DNA from: Spirosoma arboris
GTDB taxonomy: Bacteria; Bacteroidota; Bacteroidia; Cytophagales; Spirosomataceae
DNA: 64,000 bases
Direction of reading: 5' to 3'
NCBI RefSeq assembly: GCF_009754945.1
Contig: NZ_WPIN01000030.1
Coordinates: forward strand, 1-64,000
Part shown: in pieces, positions 55,014 through 63,013 of the stretch
Numbering within the stretch: position 1 is the first letter of the stretch
Layout of the letters: every line of letters begins with the position of its first letter
Notes under the pieces: generated by a model
Database searches by the model: none
Told to the model about the DNA's origin: nothing
What the model saw: the letters and a program-made list of their open reading frames with translations, nothing else
Position numbers and translations under genes: made by a program

Positions 55014-56189
55014 CTATAATGCTTCTATCAATTCCACCTGTTGTTTTACAAAGGCATCCCAGCCATCATACAGCTGCTTTAAATACTCAATCGATTCTGG
55101 CTGGAGATTCATTGGTCGCGGCTTCTCAAATACCGTCAACAGATGCTTTTTAAGGGCTTTCTTGTCGGGTGCCAAGCGCTGAGACCGTTCTCTATCCTGC
55201 GCTTTTTTGAGTTTATCGGCGGCTTTCTCTTTCGCTATTCGCTCGGCTTCCTGATCGGCAGCAGCTTTAACTTTGGCCTTTGCATCGATGAGCAGATCCG
55301 TAAATTGCCCGTCGGTCATATCGATGACATCATCATTGCCAAACTTAAAGAAGTGGGACAGCTTGAACCAGGGACCAGTCACTTCAAAGCCAGCCTTAAC
55401 TAATTGCGGTGACCGGCTGTCGAGAATCATCTTCCGACGGTCAGCCTCTAATTGCTTACGGGCATCGTCTAGTTGTTTTTGAGCGGCTTTCTGTTGATCT
55501 GCAATGACCTTTAAACGATCAGCTTCTTCTTTATTCTTGCGGGCAGTTTCGGCCTGCTCAGCGGCAATGCGAGCCGTTTCCTGCTTCTGCTGCTCTTTAA
55601 TCTGGGCAAGACGAATCTCTTCTGTTTTTCTGATTTCTTCAATTAGCTCAGCGGTTGGCGAATACTCTTCGTCGGAAAGGGCTCGGATATCGTCAACCAA
55701 AATGCTCAACTCGCCGAAATGAAAGTAATCCCCTTCCGGGTTGTAGGCAAAACCAGCCTTCACTAACTGTTCGTGTCGGCTCTGGTAGCGCATTCGCTGT
55801 TCAAGGGCTTTCGCTTCAGCAATGCGTTGGCGCTCCTGATTATAAGTTTTCTCCTGTTTCTCCAGGTGATCTTCAATCGTTTCCAGCAGGGCCGTAATGC
55901 GCTTGGCTTCCCCATTGACGCTCCGTTGCCAGGTCAGCGCATCTTCATTCAGTTCTTTGCGTTTTTTATCAACACCTACCCGCGAATCTTTGACGATCTG
56001 ACGAGCTTCATAGACCTGTTTATACCCTTCCTTATCGTCGGGCCCGTTAATAACGAGTGGCATAAATTTGATGCGCATCTCTTCGATGGCGGCATCCGTT
56101 ACGGAAAACTTAATGGGTTTGGTGTCAGCCGTCGGCACCACGGCAGCGTTATGTACTTCTTCAGTTTCGGTGATGGCTTCGGTAGTCAT
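55014..56189 (-). CDS. Phage coiled-coil protein, 391 aa
   Basis: Long central coiled coil (about 95-260; EQQKQETARIAAEQAE type). Two copies of a QLVKAGF-x15-20-FFKFG/YFHFGE unit lie before and after the coil, about 130 residues apart, suggesting an internal duplication. The pattern recalls DUF1351-like phage proteins found near recombination genes; I cannot confirm this. ATGA overlap with the upstream gene. Confidence 0.7.
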   Translation of the reverse strand: MTTEAITETEEVHNAAVVPTADTKPIKFSVTDAAIEEMRIKFMPLVINGPDDKEGYKQVYEARQIVKDSRVGVDKKRKELNEDALTWQRSVNGEAKRITALLETIEDHLEKQEKTYNQERQRIAEAKALEQRMRYQSRHEQLVKAGFAYNPEGDYFHFGELSILVDDIRALSDEEYSPTAELIEEIRKTEEIRLAQIKEQQKQETARIAAEQAETARKNKEEADRLKVIADQQKAAQKQLDDARKQLEADRRKMILDSRSPQLVKAGFEVTGPWFKLSHFFKFGNDDVIDMTDGQFTDLLIDAKAKVKAAADQEAERIAKEKAADKLKKAQDRERSQRLAPDKKALKKHLLTVFEKPRPMNLQPESIEYLKQLYDGWDAFVKQQVELIEAL

Positions 56190-56434
56190 TCTTGTTCAGG
56201 AGTTAAAAACAATTCGATCTTTTTAAGGAGTAGCGGTACCCGGCTCGGTTTGAGAATGTGTATTCCGGTCTGGCGACTAAGTTCATAGATGATACCGCTG
56301 GGCTTATGACATTTGCGTTGAAAGAGCACCTTACCCGTTTCATTGACAGTCAGGATTCGGCCATCGAAATAGATGACGGTATAGCGACCGGGATCATCGC
56401 CATGATCGAGTACTTCGCATCCGCAGACAGCCAT
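56186..56434 (-). CDS. Small phage hypothetical protein, 82 aa
   Basis: ATG at 56434 overlaps the upstream stop as TAATG (MAVCGCEVLDHGDD); an in-frame ATG at 56443 is less likely. Beta-rich N-terminal half. No family recognised. Confidence 0.6.
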   Translation of the reverse strand: MAVCGCEVLDHGDDPGRYTVIYFDGRILTVNETGKVLFQRKCHKPSGIIYELSRQTGIHILKPSRVPLLLKKIELFLTPEQE

Positions 56435-56826
56435 TAGGACCAATCTTTATAGGCCAGAAACCCCTCATTCTCAAAAACCTTAAAATTTCGATCCTTCGCC
56501 GTGACCACTACGACGATGGGCGGCTCGTTATCATAGCCAGATAGTAGGGTAGATAGGGTGCGGGGTTCGTCATCTGGGCCCCATTCCTCCATTTTTTTAA
56601 TGGTTGCTTTCAGGCGGGAAGCTTCATCATCCAAAGTTTTGACTGCCTGATCATAATCTGCACACTCTTTGTCGAAGGCTTTGGCCTCATCAACTGAGCG
56701 GAAAATATTGCGAGGAACATCAGGATAACTAGTCTCAATTTCCTTAAGCCGTTGACTGAAAACGACGAACTGTAGAGCTAATGGAAGGGCTGCTTTCACC
56801 CGGTCTTGCGTGCTCATAGTGCTCAT
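56434..56826 (-). CDS. Phage hypothetical protein, 130 aa
   Basis: Helical, with a heptad-like stretch (YDQAVKTLDDEASRLKATIKKMEEW). No family recognised. Overlaps the next gene as TAATG. A second ATG (MSTQDRV) lies three codons in. Confidence 0.65.
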   Translation of the reverse strand: MSTMSTQDRVKAALPLALQFVVFSQRLKEIETSYPDVPRNIFRSVDEAKAFDKECADYDQAVKTLDDEASRLKATIKKMEEWGPDDEPRTLSTLLSGYDNEPPIVVVVTAKDRNFKVFENEGFLAYKDWS

Positions 56827-56884
56827 ATAAATGGGTAGTTAAGCCCACTGACTTTGATTGCCAGTGGGCAGGTGGAAGAATGGC

Positions 56885-57595
56885 TTAGGATTCCTGACCG
56901 TCTCGGGGTTGATCAAGGAATAATTCAGCAGGCGCAGAGGGATCGCCCGTAGGTTGATAGGCGCTGTTTTTGTCGTTAAGCCGCGAACCGACAAACGGAT
57001 TGAAGTAATTCATGGCCGTCTTAATATTTGCCACATCTGTCAGCGTCTCCTGTCGGAAAATGGGAACGTCCAACGCAAAGTCAGTCAGGAGCTTCGTTTC
57101 GGTAGCATCGGCCATTGTATAGCTGAACGTTGCGATGTAATAGACACCCTTGGGTTGGATTTTGGTGTTCTCCTTCTTTTCGGGAATGGCCCTGATGATC
57201 ACGTCAGCAAGGGTCAGGTCGTCGTAATAGAGAGGTTCGATGAGCCGGAAGATATTATCGACGCTGTAGCCATGAAAGAGCACGGCGCTAACGCAGTTCT
57301 TATCGTCGATAAAGAACATCTCCGCCCAGTTCTTGGTACCCATATTCAGAATATTATCGGTGAATATGCGCCAGGCAATGGGCTGAAACGTAAGCGTTTT
57401 AAACGAGGTTTTAGCATCACCATTAATATTGAACGAGCCGTCTTTGGCATCGAAGCGAATCTGTTTGGGGTGACCTTCGAGATACTTGAATTTGCTGACG
57501 GGCTGGCCGTCTTGGTCAAGGCCAGCGTGATAGGATTTAAGCGACGCCTGTTGATCGGCGGTTAACTCTTCGCGGGGAAATGCAACTTTTGCCAT
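56885..57595 (-). CDS. Phage hypothetical protein, 236 aa
   Basis: No family recognised. Globular, aromatic-rich (MNYFNPF, WAEMFFIDD). Position at the head of an early-type operon with recombination- and modification-type genes suggests DNA metabolism, possibly single-strand binding, but nothing in the sequence proves it. ATG start. Confidence 0.6.
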   Translation of the reverse strand: MAKVAFPREELTADQQASLKSYHAGLDQDGQPVSKFKYLEGHPKQIRFDAKDGSFNINGDAKTSFKTLTFQPIAWRIFTDNILNMGTKNWAEMFFIDDKNCVSAVLFHGYSVDNIFRLIEPLYYDDLTLADVIIRAIPEKKENTKIQPKGVYYIATFSYTMADATETKLLTDFALDVPIFRQETLTDVANIKTAMNYFNPFVGSRLNDKNSAYQPTGDPSAPAELFLDQPRDGQES

Positions 57596-57732
57596 GATGG
57601 TAAATGGGAAGTAATTGAAAAGTAAATCGGAGAGAAAAATTGACCCGGTCTTTCCCGCCGGGCCATCGGGTATATCATTTATGGGTTAGATGCAAACGCT
57701 GGTTACTGCTTGAATTCTGCGGATGTGTCATG

Positions 57733-58140
57733 TTAGGTACCGGATTGGTTAAGCGCGGCAATCAGTGCATCGGCATTGGCGACCGCATCCATCGCCAGAG
57801 CAGTAGGCGAGTCGTCATAAACACCACCAAGAGACAGGATACCGATGAGTGCCTGACCGGCGAAGTATTCCCGTTTCGATAGACCATCGAATTCGCCGAC
57901 AACGACAAAGGCTGGCTCGTCGCCGTGGGTTGCTGACCGAACGTGGGTATCAAGCCCAGTTCCAGCGGGGCTATCAGCCGCTAATTCAATCTTGAGCCGG
58001 GCAATCTGCCGGGTCGCGTAGTTAATGGCGTCCTGGTCGCCAGTCTGCTCATTGAGCTGGTCCAGCATGAACTGCCAGTCCGAGAGTTGCAATTCGGTCA
58101 GGGCGCGAACCCCAAGCGAAGGTGAAATTGATCGTTCCAT
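57733..58140 (-). CDS. Phage hypothetical protein, 135 aa, first gene of the leftward operon
   Basis: No family recognised. Ala/Leu-rich, acidic (MERSISPSLGVRALTELQL start). It lies 36 bases below the shared 28-base element, so it is probably the promoter-proximal gene. Confidence 0.6.
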   Translation of the reverse strand: MERSISPSLGVRALTELQLSDWQFMLDQLNEQTGDQDAINYATRQIARLKIELAADSPAGTGLDTHVRSATHGDEPAFVVVGEFDGLSKREYFAGQALIGILSLGGVYDDSPTALAMDAVANADALIAALNQSGT

Positions 58141-58175
58141 TGAAGTTTATCTTTTAGATTTCGTTGTAAAATAAG

Positions 58176-58203
58176 GAAATGTAAGGTTAAAAAACAACAA
58201 AAA
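58176..58203 (-). promoter_or_regulatory. 28-base element, second copy
   Basis: Ungapped match to 48379-48406 at 25 of 28 positions. It lies upstream of the 135-aa gene in the divergent region. Confidence 0.5.
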
Positions 58204-58233
58204 GAACAAAAAAATAAATTGTATTTTGTTGTA

Positions 58234-58241
58234 TATATTTG
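58234..58241 (+). promoter_or_regulatory. Predicted -7 box of the rightward phage operon
   Basis: TATATTTG, an exact TANNTTTG, 20 bases before the ATG at 58261. A correctly spaced -33 TTG is not visible; the region is A/T-rich and could respond to a phage activator. Confidence 0.45.
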
Positions 58242-58260
58242 TGATAAACTCTAAAAGACA

Positions 58261-58752
58261 ATGACAGCAAAAAAGAAACTGGAAACCATCAAAGATCTAA
58301 AGCCTGATCTTCGCAACGCAAACCGTGGTACTGAGTTCGGCACGGCGCTACTGGAGAAGTCCATTCGGGAGGTGGGGCTTGGTCGATCGGTACTGGCCGA
58401 TAAAAACGGCAATTTGATTGGGGGGAACAAAACCACGGAGATGGCCCAGTCGCTGGGCATCGAGGAGATCATCGTCGTTCACTCGGACGGCAAAAAGCTG
58501 GTCGTCGTTCAGCGCGACGATCTGGACATTGATTCCCCCGAAGGCCGCACGATGGCGCTTCTCGACAACCAGGTCGGCAAGGTCAATCTTGATTTCGATG
58601 CTGATGTGATCAAGGATCTGGGTGACGAATTTAATCTGGACATTACGGGTATGGGCCTTGATCCCTTCGACATGAGCGAGGTCAAGAAAGAAAAAGAAGT
58701 CGACGAACAGGTAACGACCCACGTTTGCCCCAACTGCAAGTATGAATGGTGA
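58261..58752 (+). CDS. Phage ParB-like protein with C-terminal CPxC
   Basis: 163 residues. The N-terminal 100 residues fit the ParB/Srx nuclease-like fold found in phage proteins beside methyltransferases: NRGTEFGTALLEKSIREVGLGRSVLADKNGNLIGGNKT is in that pattern. The C-terminus has CPNC (156-159), half a zinc knuckle, possibly completed by a partner or His154. Role in phage DNA marking or segregation unknown. Its end overlaps the CmoA-like start by 11 bases, so the two are coupled. Confidence 0.75.
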   Translation: MTAKKKLETIKDLKPDLRNANRGTEFGTALLEKSIREVGLGRSVLADKNGNLIGGNKTTEMAQSLGIEEIIVVHSDGKKLVVVQRDDLDIDSPEGRTMALLDNQVGKVNLDFDADVIKDLGDEFNLDITGMGLDPFDMSEVKKEKEVDEQVTTHVCPNCKYEW

Positions 58753-59395
58753 TTTTAGTTTCGATACCGTTCAGCAGTTTGACGACCACATCGATTTAAG
58801 TATCCCGACGTATAGCAATCTGCGTGAAGCCATCCTCAGACTGAGCACCTCCTTTGTCAAAACCGACTCCACGGTCTATGACCTGGGGTGTTCGACGGGG
58901 CTTTTGCTGAGTTTATTGGCCAATCAGGTTCCCGGATCGGTTCGGCTGGTCGGTATCGACGTATCGATCAATCTGCTGCAACAGTCATCGGATTTACGCA
59001 TCGAGCGCCACCGGATGGATTTAGCCTCGGAGCGGTTTCGACTCACGCCGACGGATCTGGTCTTTTCGATTTTCACGCTTCAGTTCCTGCCCGTCATCGC
59101 GCGTCAGTCCGTTGTCGATAAAGTCTATGAGGCTCTGGAGCCGGGCGGTGCCTTCATCGTTGCCGAGAAAACGTTCATCGACGACGGGCTGATTCAGGAT
59201 CTGTTCACCTTCGGCTATTACGACATGAAACTCAAAAACTTCACGGCCGAGGAAGTTCTGGACAAACAACTGGCGCTGCGCCGGATCATGCGTCCGCAGA
59301 CCGAGCCGGAAAACCTTAAGCTCTTCACGCGCTTCGCCAGGATTTTTCCTTTCTGGCAATACCTGCATTTCAAAGCCTGGCTATGTATAAAGTAA
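58742..59395 (+). CDS. CmoA-like SAM enzyme (putative carboxy-SAM synthase)
   Basis: 217 residues. CmoA from E. coli converts SAM and prephenate to carboxy-SAM. Shared pattern with CmoA as I recall it: SFDTVQQFDDHIDLSIPTYSN, VYDLGCSTG (45-53), FTLQFLP (111-117), KVYEALEPGGAFIVAEK and a C-terminal FWQ...FKAWLCIK. By-eye alignment puts Gln176 (or Leu177) where E. coli has Arg199, a Cx-SAM carboxylate contact; Arg180/Arg181 are one helical turn further. No cmoB is present, so tRNA cmo5U formation is unlikely. Overlaps both neighbours (11 and 13 bases). Family sure, reaction inferred. Confidence 0.8.
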   Translation: MNGDFSFDTVQQFDDHIDLSIPTYSNLREAILRLSTSFVKTDSTVYDLGCSTGLLLSLLANQVPGSVRLVGIDVSINLLQQSSDLRIERHRMDLASERFRLTPTDLVFSIFTLQFLPVIARQSVVDKVYEALEPGGAFIVAEKTFIDDGLIQDLFTFGYYDMKLKNFTAEEVLDKQLALRRIMRPQTEPENLKLFTRFARIFPFWQYLHFKAWLCIK

Positions 59396-60399
59396 TATCG
59401 ACCTTCTCCGGGATTGGGGGATCGTCACAAGGCTATAAGCAGGCAGGCCTGCGGGTTATAGCTTCCGTTGAATTTCTGGACTATCAGGCCGAGAACTACC
59501 GCCTGAATCACCCCACCACCCATCTGTATCAGGGGAACATTCGTGACCTGGACCCGCTCGCAATACTGGCTGATCACGAGCTTCAGCCCGGGGAGCTGGA
59601 CATTCTCGATGGTTCACCCCCCTGCAGCAGCTTCTCGACCAACGGAATCGTCTCCGAGGGCTGGGGTAAAGTGAAAGACTATGGTAACAAAAAACAGCGG
59701 ACCGACGATCTGTTTTACGAGTTTATTCGCTTTCTGACCGTCATCAAGCCCAAAGTATTTGTCGCTGAAAACGTCAGTGGCCTGATCAAGGGTAAATCGA
59801 TTGGTCACTTCAATAACTTCCTGCGCGCCTTCAAAGCCGCCGGCTATATCACCAAAGCCAAACTGATGAACGCTGCAAACTACGGGGTACCGCAGGCCCG
59901 GGAGCGGGTCATCTTTCAGGGGGTACGTTCTGATCTGAACCTGGAACCAGTCTATCCCGGATCGGTCGGAAAAATCGTCACGGCTGCCCAGGCCTTGAAG
60001 GGCGTCATCATCGATACGACCGAGGACGTGTCCTTATCGGAAATCTACCGAACGTATTACAGTCGAACGTTCCCCGGTGAAGGCATGGACAAAGGCTCGA
60101 TGCGGGTGGGGGATGGCTATAAGTGGTTTTCCTGTAAACGACTCCATGCGCATAAGCCCGCTTTCACGCTGACGGCTCACGTAGGCAGTGATCTTACGCA
60201 CTGGTCGGAACCGCGCAATCTGTACATCGGCGAACTAAAGCGGCTCCAGTCTTTCCCAGATAATTATATCCTGACGGGTAGTCGGTCCCGGCAGGCCGAA
60301 GGCATTGGTCGGAGCGTACCACCGAAGATGATGGAAGCCATTGGCCGCTCGATTGCGACTCAGATATTGGATAAGGTATCAGGAATAAAACAGGAATAG
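59383..60399 (+). CDS. DNA cytosine C5 methyltransferase with motif X Arg (putative carboxymethyltransferase)
   Basis: 338 residues, Dcm/HhaI-type. Motif I TFSGIGGSSQGY (7-18), motif IV GSPPCSSFS with catalytic Cys81, motif VI AENV (128-131), motif VIII QARER (171-175). Motif X reads GIGRSVPP: Arg310 replaces the nearly invariant Asn that lines the transfer-group pocket (Asn304 of M.HhaI, Asn374 of M.MpeI). Ser82 replaces the usual Gln next to the catalytic Cys. The target site cannot be read from the sequence. Start overlaps the CmoA-like gene by 13 bases. Methyl transfer from ordinary SAM remains possible. Confidence 0.9.
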   Translation: MYKVISTFSGIGGSSQGYKQAGLRVIASVEFLDYQAENYRLNHPTTHLYQGNIRDLDPLAILADHELQPGELDILDGSPPCSSFSTNGIVSEGWGKVKDYGNKKQRTDDLFYEFIRFLTVIKPKVFVAENVSGLIKGKSIGHFNNFLRAFKAAGYITKAKLMNAANYGVPQARERVIFQGVRSDLNLEPVYPGSVGKIVTAAQALKGVIIDTTEDVSLSEIYRTYYSRTFPGEGMDKGSMRVGDGYKWFSCKRLHAHKPAFTLTAHVGSDLTHWSEPRNLYIGELKRLQSFPDNYILTGSRSRQAEGIGRSVPPKMMEAIGRSIATQILDKVSGIKQE

Positions 60400-60401
60400 C
60401 C

Positions 60402-60857
60402 ATGCCATTTAGTGAAGGAGAAAGCGGCAATCCGGATACGCAGTTTCAGAAAGGGCAAAGCGGTAATCCGGCTGGACGACCCAGAGGGAGTATCTCCCAG
60501 TGGATGAAAGAATTTGGCGAGGCCTCTGAGATCAAACTGGATATCACCGTCACGGATCAGGACGGCAAGGTTTCCAAATCGACAGCGACGATAAGCACCA
60601 ACGGACAGACGACGATCAACCAGGCCATTGCCGTTCGTGGTTTGCAGAAGGCGCTGAAAGGGGATTACCAGTTTTTCAAGGAAGTGCTTAATCGGACCGA
60701 AGGACGGGTACCTCAGCCGATTGATCTGGGTGGCCAGCCTGATAACCCGATTGTGATTGACGACCTCAGCAAGTTAAGTACCGATGAACTTATACGCCGA
60801 AGAGCTGCTATTAGAAGACGAATTGCTGACGAGGGAGCTGGCCAGGAAGGAATTTAA
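60402..60857 (+). CDS. DUF5681-type protein, putative small terminase subunit
   Basis: 151 residues. Opens with the DUF5681 signature QKGQSGNPAGRPRGS and has a preceding related half-copy (GESGNPDTQFQ). This family usually precedes large terminase genes and is thought to bind packaging DNA. Overlaps the large terminase by 74 bases. C-terminal Arg-rich helix. Confidence 0.8.
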   Translation: MPFSEGESGNPDTQFQKGQSGNPAGRPRGSISQWMKEFGEASEIKLDITVTDQDGKVSKSTATISTNGQTTINQAIAVRGLQKALKGDYQFFKEVLNRTEGRVPQPIDLGGQPDNPIVIDDLSKLSTDELIRRRAAIRRRIADEGAGQEGI

Positions 60858-62268
60858 AGAATTCGTGCCCTACGTGAATACCCGCTACAAGATGAAGCGG
60901 TTTCACGAAGTGACGGCGGATCACCTCCAGCTATTTGCCCTCGGTCAAATTAAGAAGCTCATGATCACCATGCCTCCGCAGCATGGTAAATCGGAGCAGT
61001 CTACTCGTTCATTGCCCTGTTTTCTGTTTGGTCGAAACCCGGACAGCAAAGGGGCTATTCTAAGCTTTTCAGCGGATAAGGCCCGTAAGTTCTCCCGTGA
61101 GGTTCAGCACCGGCTGAGCAGTGAGCGGTACCGCAACCTGTTTCCAAATGTTCGATTAGCCACGGCCAAGGATGAGAACGCGGTTCGAACGCAGGCTGAA
61201 TTCGATATTGTCGGCTATCTGGGTTCACTCAAGGCGGTTGGTCGCCGGGGTCCTTTAACTGGGAATCCACTTGACTGGGTGGTACTCGACGATTTGTTTA
61301 AAGATAACATCGAGGCTCAGTCCTCTCAGCTGAGGGAGCAGACCTGGGACTGGATCGAAACCGTTGTCGAAACGCGTCTGCACAACGATAGTCAGATGCT
61401 TTACGTAACCACGCGCTGGCATGAGGAAGATCCGTCAGGAAGGTTCCTGGACCGGGATGGCTACTTCTCAGAAGAGAATCCGGACGGCTGGGTACTGCTC
61501 AACTTTCAGGCCCTGAAGACCGAGGAACATGCTGTTTGGTATGACACACGTGAGCCTGGTGAGGCTCTGTGGCCAGAGAAGCATAGCCGCCGGCGCATGG
61601 AAACGATTCGTAAGAATACGCCCACGACCTTCAATGCCTTGTATCAGGGTGATCCTAAACCCAATGAGGAACTGATCATTTTCAGTGACTGGATTGAGAT
61701 CGACGAATGGCCAGCGCATGTGCTGGTTTCCTTTTACGGAATTGACTTCGGCTATACCAATGACCCAACTGCGGCAACGGCCATAGGGCGCTATGGCCAG
61801 AATCTGTATCTGGATGAGATGTTTTACGAAACGGGTCTGACGAATCAGGATATCATACAATGGTTCTATGCAACGGGTATGAATCCGGTCATAGAAACAA
61901 TTTGCGATAAGGCAGAGCCCAAATCAATAGAAGAATTGAGTCGCGGTTTTTACGATAAACCCAAAGAGAAGCAATACAAAGGGCTTAACGCCAAAGGCTG
62001 TGATAAGGGCCCCGGCTCGGTCAATGCAGGTATATCCAAGCTTAAGGAATTTAAGGTACACGTGACCAGACGATCACGTAATCTATTGAAGGAAAAGAAG
62101 AATTATACCTGGAAGATGTCAGGCGGCAAAGCTACCAACGAACCCATTGATAAATGGAATCATGGCATCGATGGCGTTCGAGCGGCCGTCTTCACGGTCT
62201 ACGGAAAACCGCTACCCGTCGGCGGTCAGGTCACCCGGCCACCGGGTAAAAAACCAATGTCTCTTTAA
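60784..62268 (+). CDS. Phage terminase large subunit
   Basis: 494 residues. ATPase: Walker A-like PPQHGKSE (64-71), Walker B VVLDDLF, and TTRWHEEDP after it. RNase H-like nuclease: YGIDFGYTNDPTAA with catalytic Asp and further acidic residues (DEMFYETG; CDKAEPKS). Cuts and packages phage DNA into the prohead. ATG at 60784 lies inside the DUF5681 gene. The adjacent modification genes suggest that the DNA is altered before packaging (inference). Confidence 0.93.
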   Translation: MNLYAEELLLEDELLTRELARKEFKEFVPYVNTRYKMKRFHEVTADHLQLFALGQIKKLMITMPPQHGKSEQSTRSLPCFLFGRNPDSKGAILSFSADKARKFSREVQHRLSSERYRNLFPNVRLATAKDENAVRTQAEFDIVGYLGSLKAVGRRGPLTGNPLDWVVLDDLFKDNIEAQSSQLREQTWDWIETVVETRLHNDSQMLYVTTRWHEEDPSGRFLDRDGYFSEENPDGWVLLNFQALKTEEHAVWYDTREPGEALWPEKHSRRRMETIRKNTPTTFNALYQGDPKPNEELIIFSDWIEIDEWPAHVLVSFYGIDFGYTNDPTAATAIGRYGQNLYLDEMFYETGLTNQDIIQWFYATGMNPVIETICDKAEPKSIEELSRGFYDKPKEKQYKGLNAKGCDKGPGSVNAGISKLKEFKVHVTRRSRNLLKEKKNYTWKMSGGKATNEPIDKWNHGIDGVRAAVFTVYGKPLPVGGQVTRPPGKKPMSL

Positions 62269-62402
62269 CCAATACCTACCAACTCGTTATGTGCAATCCC
62301 CAACCCTACAGCATTTTTCGCATGGCCCCACCCACCACCCAGGAACGCAAAATATACCCCAGTCGGGCGAAGGGTGTTGTGCATCCCTGCCGGGCGAAGG
62401 GC

Positions 62403-62630
62403 ATGAAGTACGTCTATTTCTTTGTCTCCGCCGAGCGCAAGGAGAAGCTGAAACGCTATTGTAAAATGAAGCGCATGACACAAACCGAGCTATTTAGCCG
62501 GTTTTTGGCGAAAGAACTCAGCGAGAATTATGATGAAGTATACCGGGTGTATAGCAAACGGGAACGGGTTCGGCAGCGAGGTAGGGCGTATCGATACGTA
62601 TTGGCACACTCAAGACAGTCAGTAAAATGA
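62403..62630 (+). CDS. Phage hypothetical protein, 75 aa, possible ribbon-helix-helix
   Basis: ATG at 62403 (MKYVYFFVSAERKEKLKRY); an in-frame ATG at 62289 would extend through a duplicated CGGGCGAAGGG sequence. The segment FVSAERKEKLKRYCKMKRMTQTELF followed by SRFLAKEL resembles an Arc/MetJ-type ribbon-helix-helix. Very basic. Possible regulator; weak call. Confidence 0.5.
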   Translation: MKYVYFFVSAERKEKLKRYCKMKRMTQTELFSRFLAKELSENYDEVYRVYSKRERVRQRGRAYRYVLAHSRQSVK

Positions 62631-63013
62631 AAAAGTCAAAACTAGCCTTGTATAAAAAGGCGCTTAAAAAAGAAGTTATTCGGCGATTAGGGCGAATGCA
62701 AGGCCCTGAGGCCTATCGGCGTCAGGGAAATTTCCTGATTCCTTATTGGTGCTATTGTGGGATTACAGTCAAAGCTGCTGCATTCGCTATAGTAAAATGG
62801 TACCGATCTGACTTGGCATTATGGAATAGTTTCTATCACAATTTTAAAGAAGCAACAGGAGAACTCGTAATCAATTCCCCAGGCGGTGAACTCGATCCTG
62901 CTGATGGTATTAAACCTGAGTTGCGCACTCAGCTAGATATGCAATGGCAAGGTCGAACGGTATATACTCCTTCATCTATTGCCATTGATCCAATCGCAAC
63001 TGTAGCCTATTAA
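62627..63013 (+). CDS. Phage hypothetical protein, 128 aa
   Basis: No family recognised. Basic N-terminus, Trp/Tyr-rich middle (IPYWCYCG). ATGA overlap with the previous gene. Ends 5 bases before a duplicated start region. Confidence 0.6.
   Translation: MKKSKLALYKKALKKEVIRRLGRMQGPEAYRRQGNFLIPYWCYCGITVKAAAFAIVKWYRSDLALWNSFYHNFKEATGELVINSPGGELDPADGIKPELRTQLDMQWQGRTVYTPSSIAIDPIATVAY

Noticed and set aside
58742..59395. CmoA-like gene as part of tRNA cmo5U34 modification
   Set aside because: No CmoB or CmoM is nearby, the gene is locked into a phage operon and overlaps a DNA methyltransferase; a DNA role fits better, though not proven.
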